NCBI GenBank assembly: GCA_028285085.1
Contig: JANQQI010000094.1
Span: 1-64,000, forward strand
DNA from: Saprospiraceae bacterium
Lineage (GTDB): Bacteria > Bacteroidota > Bacteroidia > Chitinophagales > Saprospiraceae
Length of the DNA stretch: 64,000 nt
Reading direction: 5' to 3'
Below the pieces are notes generated by a model, which searched no databases, was not told where the DNA came from, and saw only the letters and a program-made list of their open reading frames with translations. This document shows positions 1 through 9,266 of this stretch, in pieces; position 1 is the first letter of the stretch, and every line of letters begins with the position of its first letter. Both the position numbers and the translations under genes were made by a program.

Positions 1-1
1 G

Positions 2-1240
2 TCAAAGGTACAAGGTAGTGGCATCGTTTACGTTCGCAATCGCCGGAAAACGAAAGAGGTGGCTCTACATCTTCAGCGGCGACAGATTTCCGCGGAATAT
101 TACCACGCGGGCTTGTCACCGGAGCGTCGAGGGCAACGCCAGGATGCCTGGATGAACAATGAGCTTCGGGTTATCGTTGCTACGAATGCCTTTGGGATGG
201 GGATTGATAAGTCCGATGTGCGAATCGTCGTTCACTTGGATTTGCCGGATAGCCTGGAAGCCTATTTTCAAGAGGCCGGTCGCGCGGGGCGCGACCGGAA
301 AAAGGCCTACGCCGTCATGTTGTACAATGATAGTGATCGACAGAAGTTGGAGCGTCAGCATACCTTATCCTATCCTGAGCTGAGCGAAGTACGGCGGATT
401 TATCGCGCCCTCGGTAGTTATTTTCAGTTGGCTATTGGCAGTGGTGAAGGAGAGAGTTTTGATTTTAATATTGTTGACTTTACAAATAATTACAGTTTAG
501 AATTAGTGCCGACCTTTAATGCTTTGCGGCTGTTGGAAAAGGAAGGATGGGTGAACTTGAGTGAGTCGGTTTATATTCCAAGTACGATCCAGATTTTGAC
601 AGATAAAGAGTCACTCTATGACTTTCAATTGCGAAATCGACAATATGATTTGTTGATAAAAACAATCTTAAGAACGTACCAAGGTGCTTTTTTGAATCCC
701 GTGCCGATTCGCGAGTCCCAACTGGCCTCTTTTCTAAAAATCCCACAAATGCGACTGCGGCGCTTATTCGAACAACTACAAACGCAAGACATCCTCAAAT
801 ATATCCCTCAAAAAGACCAACCACAATTGACTTTTTTGAGGGAACGAGTAGACGCCGATAATTTGAATTTTGATCAAAAACAATACGCTTTTCGTAGAAA
901 ACAACACGAAGAACGTATCCAACGCGCTATCCGCTACGCAACGGCAACCGCTTGTCGTAGTCAACAATTGCTAGCCTATTTCGGGGAAAAAGAGACGACG
1001 GCTTGTGGCATCTGCGATGTTTGCCTGGGCCGTAATAAGACCGAATTGTCGAACGAAGAATTTCAGCGTTTTAGCGAAAAGATTTTACGTCTTTTAAAGC
1101 ACGAAAACCTATTGACAGAAGATATCGTAGACTCTTTCTCACCACGTCATAAGAATCGGGTATTGCGCGCGCTGGAATTCATGCTCGAAGAAGGCGCGCT
1201 CGCCGAAATTGATGGAAAAATGGCTTTGCCCCGCTCATGA
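2..1240 (+). CDS. recQ: ATP-dependent DNA helicase RecQ, 3' part
   Basis: This is the C-terminal two thirds of a RecQ-family 3'-5' DNA helicase; the reading frame is open to the left edge, so the GTG at 59 is not a real start. Seen: helicase motif V region (VATNAFGMGIDKSDVRIVVH), motif VI (QEAGRAGRDR) with the arginine finger, then the RecQ zinc site in which cysteines of CRSQQLLAYF and CGICDVCLG bind one Zn, and a winged-helix region. The start of the visible frame reads VQGSGIVYVRNRRKT, the usual motif IV strand. RecQ unwinds recombination and replication intermediates in the cytoplasm. No HRDC domain is evident after the zinc module, as in many short bacterial homologues. The stop overlaps the next start (ATGA), so the glycosyltransferase is probably co-transcribed. 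Confidence 0.95.
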   Translation, partial: SKVQGSGIVYVRNRRKTKEVALHLQRRQISAEYYHAGLSPERRGQRQDAWMNNELRVIVATNAFGMGIDKSDVRIVVHLDLPDSLEAYFQEAGRAGRDRKKAYAVMLYNDSDRQKLERQHTLSYPELSEVRRIYRALGSYFQLAIGSGEGESFDFNIVDFTNNYSLELVPTFNALRLLEKEGWVNLSESVYIPSTIQILTDKESLYDFQLRNRQYDLLIKTILRTYQGAFLNPVPIRESQLASFLKIPQMRLRRLFEQLQTQDILKYIPQKDQPQLTFLRERVDADNLNFDQKQYAFRRKQHEERIQRAIRYATATACRSQQLLAYFGEKETTACGICDVCLGRNKTELSNEEFQRFSEKILRLLKHENLLTEDIVDSFSPRHKNRVLRALEFMLEEGALAEIDGKMALPRS

Positions 1241-2337
1241 AAAGTCAACATATCATTTGTACCGTCATCAATGACCTGACTTACGATCAGCGTATGCAAC
1301 GCATCTGCCGATCTCTGGCTGGAGCGGGCTATCAAGTGACGCTCGTGGGCCGGCAATTACCCCAGTCGAAGCCTCTACGTACTGAAATATTTCAACAGCG
1401 ACGACTTCGGTGTTGGTTTAACAGCGGAAAATTCTTCTATCTGGAGTACAATCTTCGCTTGCTTTGGCTGTTGTTTTTTGCACGTTACGATATACATTGT
1501 GCGGTAGACTTGGATACACTGGGAGCTGGTTTTCTGGCTACCCGTTTTCGCAAAAAAGCCTTGGTCTACGATGCCCACGAATATTTTACCGAAGTGCCGG
1601 AGGTGGTGGAGCGCCCTCGTGTTCAGCGCCTCTGGCGCTGGCTGGAACGGCAAATTGTCCCCCGCTTGCGGTACGCTTACACGGTTTGTAATAGCCTCGC
1701 TGTGTTATTCGAAAAAGAGTATGATCGCCCCTTCGAGGTAATCCGAAATGTTCCTTTTCGACGGCCGATTACGGCAAAAGAAGTGGCGAAGCCTCCTGTT
1801 TTATTATACCAAGGGGCTCTCAATGATGGTCGAGGTCTGCCTGAAATAATCAAGGCGATGTCTGCTTTACCTGGCGTGGAATTATGGCTGGCCGGAGAGG
1901 GCGATTTATCCACCTCACTACGTGCCTTAGTCCAAGAATTAGGCGTATGGGACCAAGTCAAGTTTTTGGGCTATCTCCAACCGGATGAATTACACCAGCT
2001 GACGCCAAAAGCAACGCTTGGGTTGAACTTGCTCGAAAACAAGGGGCTGAGTTATTACTATTCTTTGGCCAATAAGTCCTTTGATTACATTCAGGCGGAG
2101 GTGCCTGCCTTGCATCCTGATTTCCCGGAATATCGGCACTTAATTGACCAGTTTGAGACCGGCATTTTAGTCGAAAATTTGGAAACTACCACTTTGGTTG
2201 AAGCCATTCGTCGATTGCTAGATGATCCTGCGTTTTACCAACATTTACAAGCTGAATGCCGAAAAGCGGCCGAAATTTTCATTTGGGAAACGGAGGAAAA
2301 AAAGCTGTTAGCGTTTTACGAACAAGTAGTGAACTAA
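1237..2337 (+). CDS. Glycosyltransferase family 4 (GT-B fold)
   Basis: A 366-residue GT-B glycosyltransferase. The N-terminal half carries the motif VYDAHEYFTEVPE found in a common Bacteroidota GT4 group; the C-terminal half has the nucleotide-sugar binding Rossmann region (VLLYQGALNDGRGLPEIIKA, LWLAGEGD, VKFLGYLQPDEL) and an acidic site around NKSFDYIQAEVPALHPDFPE. No signal peptide or membrane segment is seen, so it probably works at the cytoplasmic face on a polysaccharide or glycolipid. Its start overlaps the recQ stop by 4 bases, suggesting translational coupling. Donor and acceptor sugars cannot be read from the sequence. Confidence 0.88.
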   Translation: MKSQHIICTVINDLTYDQRMQRICRSLAGAGYQVTLVGRQLPQSKPLRTEIFQQRRLRCWFNSGKFFYLEYNLRLLWLLFFARYDIHCAVDLDTLGAGFLATRFRKKALVYDAHEYFTEVPEVVERPRVQRLWRWLERQIVPRLRYAYTVCNSLAVLFEKEYDRPFEVIRNVPFRRPITAKEVAKPPVLLYQGALNDGRGLPEIIKAMSALPGVELWLAGEGDLSTSLRALVQELGVWDQVKFLGYLQPDELHQLTPKATLGLNLLENKGLSYYYSLANKSFDYIQAEVPALHPDFPEYRHLIDQFETGILVENLETTTLVEAIRRLLDDPAFYQHLQAECRKAAEIFIWETEEKKLLAFYEQVVN

Positions 2338-2471
2338 TTTCAAGCATAATCTGAATGTAAAACAGATGTCTTTGTGATCAGAATAGTGCTAATCTTTGAG
2401 GAACTTCTATCCCGATTCCAGCCATTTTTTTTAGTTTTGTGCTTTTTGAAACCGACTTCATCTTTTCGACT

Positions 2472-3353
2472 ATGCAAATCATTGACGGCAAGCAATTGGC
2501 CACCACCATCAAAGAAGAAATCGCCCGAGAAGTACAGCAAATTAAAACTCAGGGCGGTAAAATTCCCCACCTTGCCGCAGTGATCATCGGTGATGATCCG
2601 GCGAGTCATGTCTACGTACGTAATAAGGTACTATCCTGCGAAAAAGTCGGTTTCGAATCGACCCTCATCAAGCGCGGTGCTGAAACCAGCGAAGAAGAAT
2701 TGCTACAAATTGTCGATCAACTTAATAATGATGATAATATCGATGGGTTTATCGTGCAGCTACCTTTGCCCAAGCATATCAACGAAGAGAAGGTAACCTT
2801 GGCTATTGATCCACGCAAAGATGTCGATGGTTTTCACCCGGTCAATTTTGGTCGCATGGCACAAGGCCTGCCTTGCTACTTACCCGCTACACCTTTTGGC
2901 ATTATCCAGATGCTGGATCGTTATAATATCGATGTGGAGGGTAAAGAATGTGTGGTGCTTGGTCGTAGTAATATCGTCGGTACACCAGCAAGCATTTTGC
3001 TCTCTCGTAAAGCTCGTCCTGGTAATGCCACCGTAACGCTATGCCACAGTCGTACGAAAAACTTGCCGGAGCATACGCGTCGGGCGGACATCTTGGTTGT
3101 TGCCTTGGGGATGCCGGAGTTTGTTACGGGCAATATGGTCAAAGAAGGTGCTGTGGTCATCGATGTGGGGACTAATCGGGTGGAAGATGCCACCGCCAAG
3201 CGAGGGTATCGCTTGAAAGGCGATGTGAAATTCGATGAAGTCGCCCCGAAATGTAGCTATATTACCCCCGTGCCGGGCGGTGTCGGACCAATGACGGTAA
3301 CTTCCTTGATCATGAATACCTTACGAGCCGCTCGTAAGGAAGTCTACGCTTAA
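2472..3353 (+). CDS. folD: Bifunctional methylenetetrahydrofolate dehydrogenase / cyclohydrolase FolD
   Basis: FolD converts 5,10-methylene-THF to 10-formyl-THF in two steps with NADP, feeding purine and formyl-Met synthesis. Seen: the catalytic [13 protein letters not shown] segment with its lysine, [17 protein letters not shown], the [11 protein letters not shown] loop, the dinucleotide site [14 protein letters not shown] and the C-terminal signature [17 protein letters not shown] place the start at the ATG giving [10 protein letters not shown], because homologues begin there; an upstream ATG at 2439 would add 11 unconserved residues. Length 293, normal for the family. Only 11 bases separate it from prmA, so the two likely form an operon. 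Confidence 0.97.
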   Translation: MQIIDGKQLATTIKEEIAREVQQIKTQGGKIPHLAAVIIGDDPASHVYVRNKVLSCEKVGFESTLIKRGAETSEEELLQIVDQLNNDDNIDGFIVQLPLPKHINEEKVTLAIDPRKDVDGFHPVNFGRMAQGLPCYLPATPFGIIQMLDRYNIDVEGKECVVLGRSNIVGTPASILLSRKARPGNATVTLCHSRTKNLPEHTRRADILVVALGMPEFVTGNMVKEGAVVIDVGTNRVEDATAKRGYRLKGDVKFDEVAPKCSYITPVPGGVGPMTVTSLIMNTLRAARKEVYA

Positions 3354-3364
3354 AATCCACTGAT

Positions 3365-4186
3365 TTGGACTATTATAAGTTTGCCATTACGGTGGCCGAG
3401 GAGCAACGTGAAATCGTGCTCGCTTTTCTCAGCGCGCTACCCTTTGATACTTTTGAAGAGACAGAAACAGGCCTGAATGCTTATTTACCTGCCTCTCAAA
3501 TCAGTGATTTCTCGGAAGAGGCATTGAGCGATTTGCAGGAACGTTTTGGGATACAATGGGACAAAAGCTTGATCAAGTCCCAAAACTGGAATGCCGTCTG
3601 GGAATCCAACTTTCAGCCCATCATTGTAGGGAATTTCTGTGGTATCCGCGCCGATTTCCACCCACCTCTGACGCACGTAGAGCATGAGATTCTCTTGAAT
3701 CCGCGGATGGCTTTTGGTACCGGGCATCATGCGACTACTTATATGGTCATCGAGCAGATGTCGGGAATTAACTTTCAGAATGAAAAAGTGCTAGATTACG
3801 GCTGCGGTACCGGTATTTTGGCCATTTTGGCGGCACGACTCGGGGCTCAACCCATTGATGCTGTTGATATTGAAGCGGCCGCCTGGGAGAATACCCTGGA
3901 AAATTGTCGGATCAATGGCGTGCCTGAAGTAACTGTTTTTCATGGAACATTAGATGCTATTGAAGATTTTGGATACGGGATCATCTTGGCCAATATTAAC
4001 CGAAACGTAATTTTGGATAGCCTTTCCACGTTATATGAGAAGCTGGAGAAAAACGGCAAATTAATTGTTTCTGGTATCCTGATACAGGATCAAAAATTGG
4101 TCGAACAGACCGCACTACAAGCGGGTTTCAAGGCCAATATCTCGGTGGAACGCGATAAATGGATTTGTCAGATTTTTACGAAGTAA
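3365..4186 (+). CDS. prmA: Ribosomal protein L11 methyltransferase PrmA
   Basis: SAM-dependent methyltransferase that trimethylates ribosomal protein L11. Seen: N-terminal L11-recognition domain (about residues 1-95), then FGTGHHATTYMVIEQM, the SAM motif I VLDYGCGTGILAILAA, the acidic end of motif II (AVDIEAAAWENTLEN) and the catalytic-site strand ILANINRNVI. The start appears to be TTG: no ATG occurs in frame between the folD stop and the conserved YYKFAITV segment. Length 273, within the family range. A hairpin with a short T run follows at 4204. Confidence 0.95.
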   Translation: MDYYKFAITVAEEQREIVLAFLSALPFDTFEETETGLNAYLPASQISDFSEEALSDLQERFGIQWDKSLIKSQNWNAVWESNFQPIIVGNFCGIRADFHPPLTHVEHEILLNPRMAFGTGHHATTYMVIEQMSGINFQNEKVLDYGCGTGILAILAARLGAQPIDAVDIEAAAWENTLENCRINGVPEVTVFHGTLDAIEDFGYGIILANINRNVILDSLSTLYEKLEKNGKLIVSGILIQDQKLVEQTALQAGFKANISVERDKWICQIFTK

Positions 4187-4203
4187 ATATTTTTAAAAAC
4201 TAC

Positions 4204-4222
4204 CAGTCGCGCTCGACTGTTT
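4204..4222 (+). terminator. Possible weak terminator after prmA
   Basis: CAGTCG, a four-base loop and CGACTG form a six-pair stem followed by only three T. It lies 18 bases after the prmA stop. The short T run makes this a weak candidate. Confidence 0.35.
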
Positions 4223-4376
4223 CGAATTTACGAACCGATTTGGAGGAGGTTCAATACCTGCTCTTAACATAAACCATCTTGCGAAATTGAGCAAAGTCAA
4301 ACAAGTATTGAGCATCTACGTACAATAGCTTTAGTGCTTGTTCATTCGCTCGAAATTGCAACTTCGATTTAAAGAT

Positions 4377-7300
4377 ATGATGAATCGCTTACTCCTCTCT
4401 TGTGGTCTTATGCTCTTTGTGAGCTCGGTATTTGGCCAAAAGAAGATCACTGAATTCTCCGAAGATACCAATGAATTTATTACTCAGATGGAAACCTTCA
4501 TGACCTCCAGTAAGCGGAAGGTAATGGAAGAGCTATTTGAGGATTTTGAAAAACAATTCAAAGGAGGCGCCTACACCGAAGAGGAATTCAAACTGATCCA
4601 CCAAACGTCCAACGCAATGCTCGGGCAAAAGATGAAATCCAGCCCGTATTTTAGCGAATATTTGAAAACGCTGACGATCATCAAGAAAGGGGAAAAGGGG
4701 CCAGAACGTTTCGTGGAATGGCATACCGTACTCAATCAGATGCTTGGCGATATTGAGAATCGAAAGTTAAATCCGTATAAGGATTATCTGATTTTCTCTT
4801 TTCACTTTTTTGATAAAAGTACATTGCGCTATTCAAAAAGTGGGGTGAACTGGCTTGCCAAAGCCAATGACTTTCAGCTTGGATATGCCGAAAAGCAACC
4901 CGTATTGTCATACGACGAATTAGAGCTCGTATGCTTTCGTAAGCAGGATTCTATCCGTATTTTAGAAACCTCCGGAACTTACTATCCGACAACCTTGACT
5001 TGGAAAGGGAAAGGGGGAAAAGTACAATGGGAGCGCTATAACCTTGGCGATTCCATCCACGTCGTCCTTGCGGATTACAGCGTAGAAACTAAAAAGAGTA
5101 TCTATGAAGTGACCTCCGCTAAGCTCTACTATCCAGAATTGTTTCCTAACGGCGCCGTGGAAGGCTCGTTTACCGATAAAATCTTAGCTAATTCCAATCG
5201 AAAGGGTGGCTCGTACCCCCGTTTTGAAAGTCGTGATAGCATTCTGAATATCAATAATATTGGAGGAGGGGTGCGCTACGTCGGCGGATTTCGTTTGCAT
5301 GGAACCACGGTATACGGCTACGGTAGTAAAAAGAATAAAGCGCGCATTAGTGTATTCGATAGTCAGAATCAACCGCAATTTCGTGGTAATGCAGAGTTGT
5401 TCGTGATCCGTAAGGGTGAGCGCATCGCCGGGGAACGGGTAGAGACGACGCTATACTTTGACCAAGACTCGCTGTATCACCCTTCGGTGAATATCAAATT
5501 CGAGATTCCCGAACGGGAACTGAAGCTTAATCGCGGTAATCGTGGTAGTGACCGAAATCCATTCTACAATTCACTGCACATGGTGAATATTGATTCGGAT
5601 AATATTGATTGGTATCTGGAAAAAGATTCTCTGGTTTTTGGTCAGCAAGGTGTTGGTTTTGCAAAGAAAGAAAAGACCGCGGTTTTTGAATCTCTGAAGT
5701 ACTACGCTGAAGGCGATTATCGCCGTTTGCAAAATATTTCTTCTACGAATCCTTTGGCGACTCTAAAATCTTACGCCGATCAAGAGGGAGATATCCTCAG
5801 TGCGAATAATCTGGCCCAACGGCTCAACCCTCGTTTCGATGTCACGAGTATTCAAAGTTTGCTTTACGACTTGGTCTCTAAAGGATTTGTGAATTACGAT
5901 AGTGATCGCCAAGTGGTTGAAGTAAAAGACAAGGTTTATCATTACGCCAATGCGGCACAGGGCAAGGTGGATTATGATGTTTTGCGCATCGTCTCCGAGT
6001 CGGATACGATTAATGCGACCATGTCCTTGCGTGATAATTCGGTGACGGTCAACGGCGTGCGAAGCTTACAGTTTAGCCGTAAGCAACGCGTAGCGTTGCG
6101 TCCTTACCGCCGACAATTGACGCTAAGCCAAAATCGGAATATGGATTTTGCCGGTAGAATCTTTGCCGGGTATAGTCTATTCGAAGGAAAGGACTTTTCC
6201 TACATCTACGACCGTCATCATGTCGAAATGGATTCCGTTCGCTATTTTGACTTCTTTTTGCCAACGGGTGTAGTCGATAAAAATGGGGAGCCAGAAGCCT
6301 TGTCGATTAGCTCACGGATCGAGCATGCGACGGGCGTATTGCTCATTGATGCACCGTCCAATAAATCGGGGATCGAAGACATTCCGATTTTCCCGTCTTT
6401 CCAAAGTAAGGGCCCTTCTTACGTGTATTATGATTACGATGAGACGCAAGGCGGATGCTACAATCGCGACTCGTTTTATTTTGAATTAGATAAGTTTAGT
6501 TTCAACAGCTTGGATCGATTTACCCGAGATGACTTGAAATTCAAAGGCAGTATGGTTACGGCTAATATTTTCCCGGATTTCAAGGAAACGATTGTGCTAC
6601 AGGAAGATGAATCCTTTGGTTTTGAAACCTTTACCCCGGAAGAAGGCTATCCCACCTACAGTGCAAAAGGTAATTTTAATGGTTCGATGGAGCTCAGTAA
6701 CGAGGGCTTTTTCGGAAAAGGAAATATCAGTTATCTCGGAGCTACGGTTGATTCGGAAGACATTATTTTCCGGCCGCGCCAGATGCTTGCGACAGCGGAG
6801 CGTTTTGACTTGGCGGAGGATAGTGCCGGTCCGGTTGAAATCCCGCAAGCGGTAGGTTTGGACGTAAATATTGACTGGAAGCCCTACGAAGATAGCATGT
6901 ATGTACGAACGAAGGAGAAGCCTTTCGACTTGTTCAAAGCCGGAGAGCACACCCTTAAGGGGACTTTGATTTTGACGCCGAATGGTTTAAAAGGTCGAGG
7001 TTTATTTGATTGGTCCAAGGGTAGCATGAGCTCTAAGCTTATTTCTTTTGGCGTTTATTCGGCGCAAGCTGACACCTCAAGCATACGAATTAAAACGATT
7101 GGAGAAGATGCCCTGGCCTTGAATACCGACAATGTAAATGCTGACTTGGATTTCACCGCTCAGATTGGTCGCGTCAAAGCGAATGCCGATGATGTGGAAA
7201 CGGTGATGCCGTTCAACCAGTATCAAACCTCGCTCAACGAATTTGTGTGGGATATGGAAAAGGAGACGGTGACGTTTAAAAATGATAAAGGACAAAAAGG

Positions 7301-8912
7301 CGCCTTTACCTCGATACATCCTGATCAGGATTCGCTGATCTTTGAAGGTGAAACAGCATTTTATGATTTGAAAACGAATGAGCTGAAAATCGGTGGGGTA
7401 GAGGTCATTCCAACTTGCGATGCCTTAGTTTATGTTGATAGTGGTAGAGTAGATATTGGGAAGAATGCTAAGATGGCCACTTTAGAAAATGCGCGGATCG
7501 TGGCGAATACCGAAAACAAGTACCACGTCATTAACCGAGCGACGGTGGATATCATGGGGAAAAAGGATTATCGTGCGAAAGGCTTCTACGAATATAATAT
7601 TGGAGACCGCAAGCAAGAGATCGAGTTTGCCAACATCATCGGTACCCGAGTTGGAAAAGGCAAGCGGAGCGAAAAGAAAACGGTGACGCGGGCTAACGGT
7701 GAAGTGAAAAACGACGATAACTTCTATATTGATGTAAAAACAGAATACCGCGGCGAAATCACCTTGAACGCAGAATCAAAAAATCTCCAATTCAAGGGTT
7801 ATGCCCGCCTCGAAGCTGAAAATATGCCCGGTCGGGAGTGGTTCTCAGTATCTTTTGAAGGAGACAAAAACGACTTGGCTATTTTGTACAAAGTCCCTAA
7901 AAACTATCAGGGAGATCCACTGCGTACGGGCATCTATCTAAGCAAAACTTCTGCGAAGATGTACCCCAGTGTAATGATGTCATTATACACGCGCAAGGAC
8001 CGAGTGATCATGGATGCGCGTGGTGCTAACGAAGTGGGCATTTTCAAATACGATCGCAAAAAAGAGCAGTTTAACTTTGGCGATTCTCTGCGCATCGTTG
8101 ACGAAACAATCAGAGGTAATCAGCTGACCTTTGATAATAAATCCGGTGAAATCACCGCCGAAGGCAAGCTAAACGTAGGATCAGGGTTGGATTATATTGA
8201 TATCACGGCAGCGGGCCGCATCAAAACACGCTTCCCGGAGAGTGCGATCGAAACGGACGGCTTCCGTGAACCCGGCGAAACCACTATGGATTGCAACATC
8301 ATGGCGGGTATAGATATGATCATCCCGGATAAGCTTCTAAAAATTATGACTACAGATATCCAATCCAGTAGTTTTGATGCGCAGGTGGTGGATTATCTGA
8401 AAGATTCAGAGTATTACGAAAGAGCCCTTAGTGAGTTTATCACCAACGAAAAAGATTATAAATCAGCGGTCAACAAAATGAAGAGTTCTGGTCTGGATTT
8501 ACCGGGAAAGTATGATCCATATGAGTTCTTTTTCAGTAATCTGGAAATGAAATGGAATGCTGAGTATCAGTCTTTTGTGTCGGCTAAGAACAAGGTAGCG
8601 GTAGCTAGTGTAAACGGCGAAGTGATTAATCGGATGCTGGATTGCTACATCGAATTCAAAATGCCGACCAATGAAGATGATCGCGTTTATATTTACATCA
8701 AATCACCCAGTGAGTTTTACTATTTCTTTGGCTACAAGCAAGGCGTGTTGAGTTGTGTGTCGAATAATGAAAAGTTCAACGAGGCCGTATTGTCTTTGAA
8801 GAAAAAAGAAGCGTCCATCAAAATGGATGATGGCGAATTCTACGAAATCGCTCCGGTAAATCCCGGTTCAGCACAAATGTTTGTCAATCGTGTACGTGAA
8901 GCACGTAAATAA
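4377..8912 (+). CDS. Large exported protein of unknown function (about 1511 residues)
   Basis: I do not recognise this family. The likely start is the ATG at 4377 (or the next codon, 4380), because MMNRLLLSCGLMLFVSSVFGQ is a good signal peptide ending in the Bacteroidota-typical GQ/K site; an in-frame TTG at 4338 would add an unsuitable basic extension. After an N-terminal helical region (about residues 20-130) the rest is rich in alternating beta-strand sequence with many short segments such as FKGSMVTANIFPDF and KGTLILTPNGLKGRG, suggesting a repetitive beta scaffold somewhat like LPS-assembly (OstA-like) or filamentous beta proteins; this is inference only. No T9SS sorting domain, lipobox or C-terminal membrane strand is evident. 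It stands alone between prmA and a strong terminator. Confidence 0.85.
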   Translation: MMNRLLLSCGLMLFVSSVFGQKKITEFSEDTNEFITQMETFMTSSKRKVMEELFEDFEKQFKGGAYTEEEFKLIHQTSNAMLGQKMKSSPYFSEYLKTLTIIKKGEKGPERFVEWHTVLNQMLGDIENRKLNPYKDYLIFSFHFFDKSTLRYSKSGVNWLAKANDFQLGYAEKQPVLSYDELELVCFRKQDSIRILETSGTYYPTTLTWKGKGGKVQWERYNLGDSIHVVLADYSVETKKSIYEVTSAKLYYPELFPNGAVEGSFTDKILANSNRKGGSYPRFESRDSILNINNIGGGVRYVGGFRLHGTTVYGYGSKKNKARISVFDSQNQPQFRGNAELFVIRKGERIAGERVETTLYFDQDSLYHPSVNIKFEIPERELKLNRGNRGSDRNPFYNSLHMVNIDSDNIDWYLEKDSLVFGQQGVGFAKKEKTAVFESLKYYAEGDYRRLQNISSTNPLATLKSYADQEGDILSANNLAQRLNPRFDVTSIQSLLYDLVSKGFVNYDSDRQVVEVKDKVYHYANAAQGKVDYDVLRIVSESDTINATMSLRDNSVTVNGVRSLQFSRKQRVALRPYRRQLTLSQNRNMDFAGRIFAGYSLFEGKDFSYIYDRHHVEMDSVRYFDFFLPTGVVDKNGEPEALSISSRIEHATGVLLIDAPSNKSGIEDIPIFPSFQSKGPSYVYYDYDETQGGCYNRDSFYFELDKFSFNSLDRFTRDDLKFKGSMVTANIFPDFKETIVLQEDESFGFETFTPEEGYPTYSAKGNFNGSMELSNEGFFGKGNISYLGATVDSEDIIFRPRQMLATAERFDLAEDSAGPVEIPQAVGLDVNIDWKPYEDSMYVRTKEKPFDLFKAGEHTLKGTLILTPNGLKGRGLFDWSKGSMSSKLISFGVYSAQADTSSIRIKTIGEDALALNTDNVNADLDFTAQIGRVKANADDVETVMPFNQYQTSLNEFVWDMEKETVTFKNDKGQKGAFTSIHPDQDSLIFEGETAFYDLKTNELKIGGVEVIPTCDALVYVDSGRVDIGKNAKMATLENARIVANTENKYHVINRATVDIMGKKDYRAKGFYEYNIGDRKQEIEFANIIGTRVGKGKRSEKKTVTRANGEVKNDDNFYIDVKTEYRGEITLNAESKNLQFKGYARLEAENMPGREWFSVSFEGDKNDLAILYKVPKNYQGDPLRTGIYLSKTSAKMYPSVMMSLYTRKDRVIMDARGANEVGIFKYDRKKEQFNFGDSLRIVDETIRGNQLTFDNKSGEITAEGKLNVGSGLDYIDITAAGRIKTRFPESAIETDGFREPGETTMDCNIMAGIDMIIPDKLLKIMTTDIQSSSFDAQVVDYLKDSEYYERALSEFITNEKDYKSAVNKMKSSGLDLPGKYDPYEFFFSNLEMKWNAEYQSFVSAKNKVAVASVNGEVINRMLDCYIEFKMPTNEDDRVYIYIKSPSEFYYFFGYKQGVLSCVSNNEKFNEAVLSLKKKEASIKMDDGEFYEIAPVNPGSAQMFVNRVREARK

Positions 8913-8971
8913 TCTAAGTTGTGGGTAATAGAATTATCCGCAGCTGAAATAAAATAACGAACTAACTTCTC

Positions 8972-9020
8972 GGCCTGGAATTGATAGTCGTACACCTTTG
9001 ACGACTACCGGTTCCAGGCC
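8972..9020 (+). terminator. Rho-independent terminator after the 1511-residue protein gene
   Basis: GGCCTGGAA pairs with TTCCAGGCC and an inner TAGTCGT pairs with ACGACTA, with a small internal loop; a pyrimidine-rich tract ending in TTTTTT follows. It lies 60 bases after the preceding stop. Confidence 0.75.
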
Positions 9021-9266
9021 TTCCTTACATTCTGTTTTCTTTCCTTTTTTGGTATGGTTTTGGACGTTTGGTTACAGTGGTAAGCTGTATTAATTCTGAC
9101 GTATAGTCATTTTGTGATATATGTTGTGAAAAGTTTGCCATCCTCAGGCAAACAATAAACACTACGTAATCCAAATCTCACTTTTGAAAGCCGCGGAGCA
9201 ATCAGGAATAATTGAATAACCATGGAAACGGTTTTCGAAAATACGGATTAACCAAAACAAGCCTTT
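9021..9266 (+). other. Leader region of the giant surface protein gene
   Basis: The 354-base gap from 8913 holds the terminator at 8972, a possible promoter at 9067 and, at 9133-9153, a seven-pair hairpin (GTTTGCC and GGCAAAC) in the inferred 5' untranslated region about 110 bases before the start codon. No open frame or RNA gene is evident. Confidence 0.5.
9067..9098 (+). promoter_or_regulatory. Candidate Bacteroidota-type promoter for the giant surface protein
   Basis: TTTG at 9067 and TAATTCTG at 9091 are separated by 20 bases. They match the Bacteroidota -33/-7 pattern (TTTG and TAnnTTTG) with one mismatch. The inferred leader would be about 160 bases. Confidence 0.35.

Noticed and set aside
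6597-6950. Minus-strand open frame of 117 codons inside the 1511-residue protein gene
   Set aside because: A shadow frame; the plus-strand frame is long, continuous and has a signal peptide.
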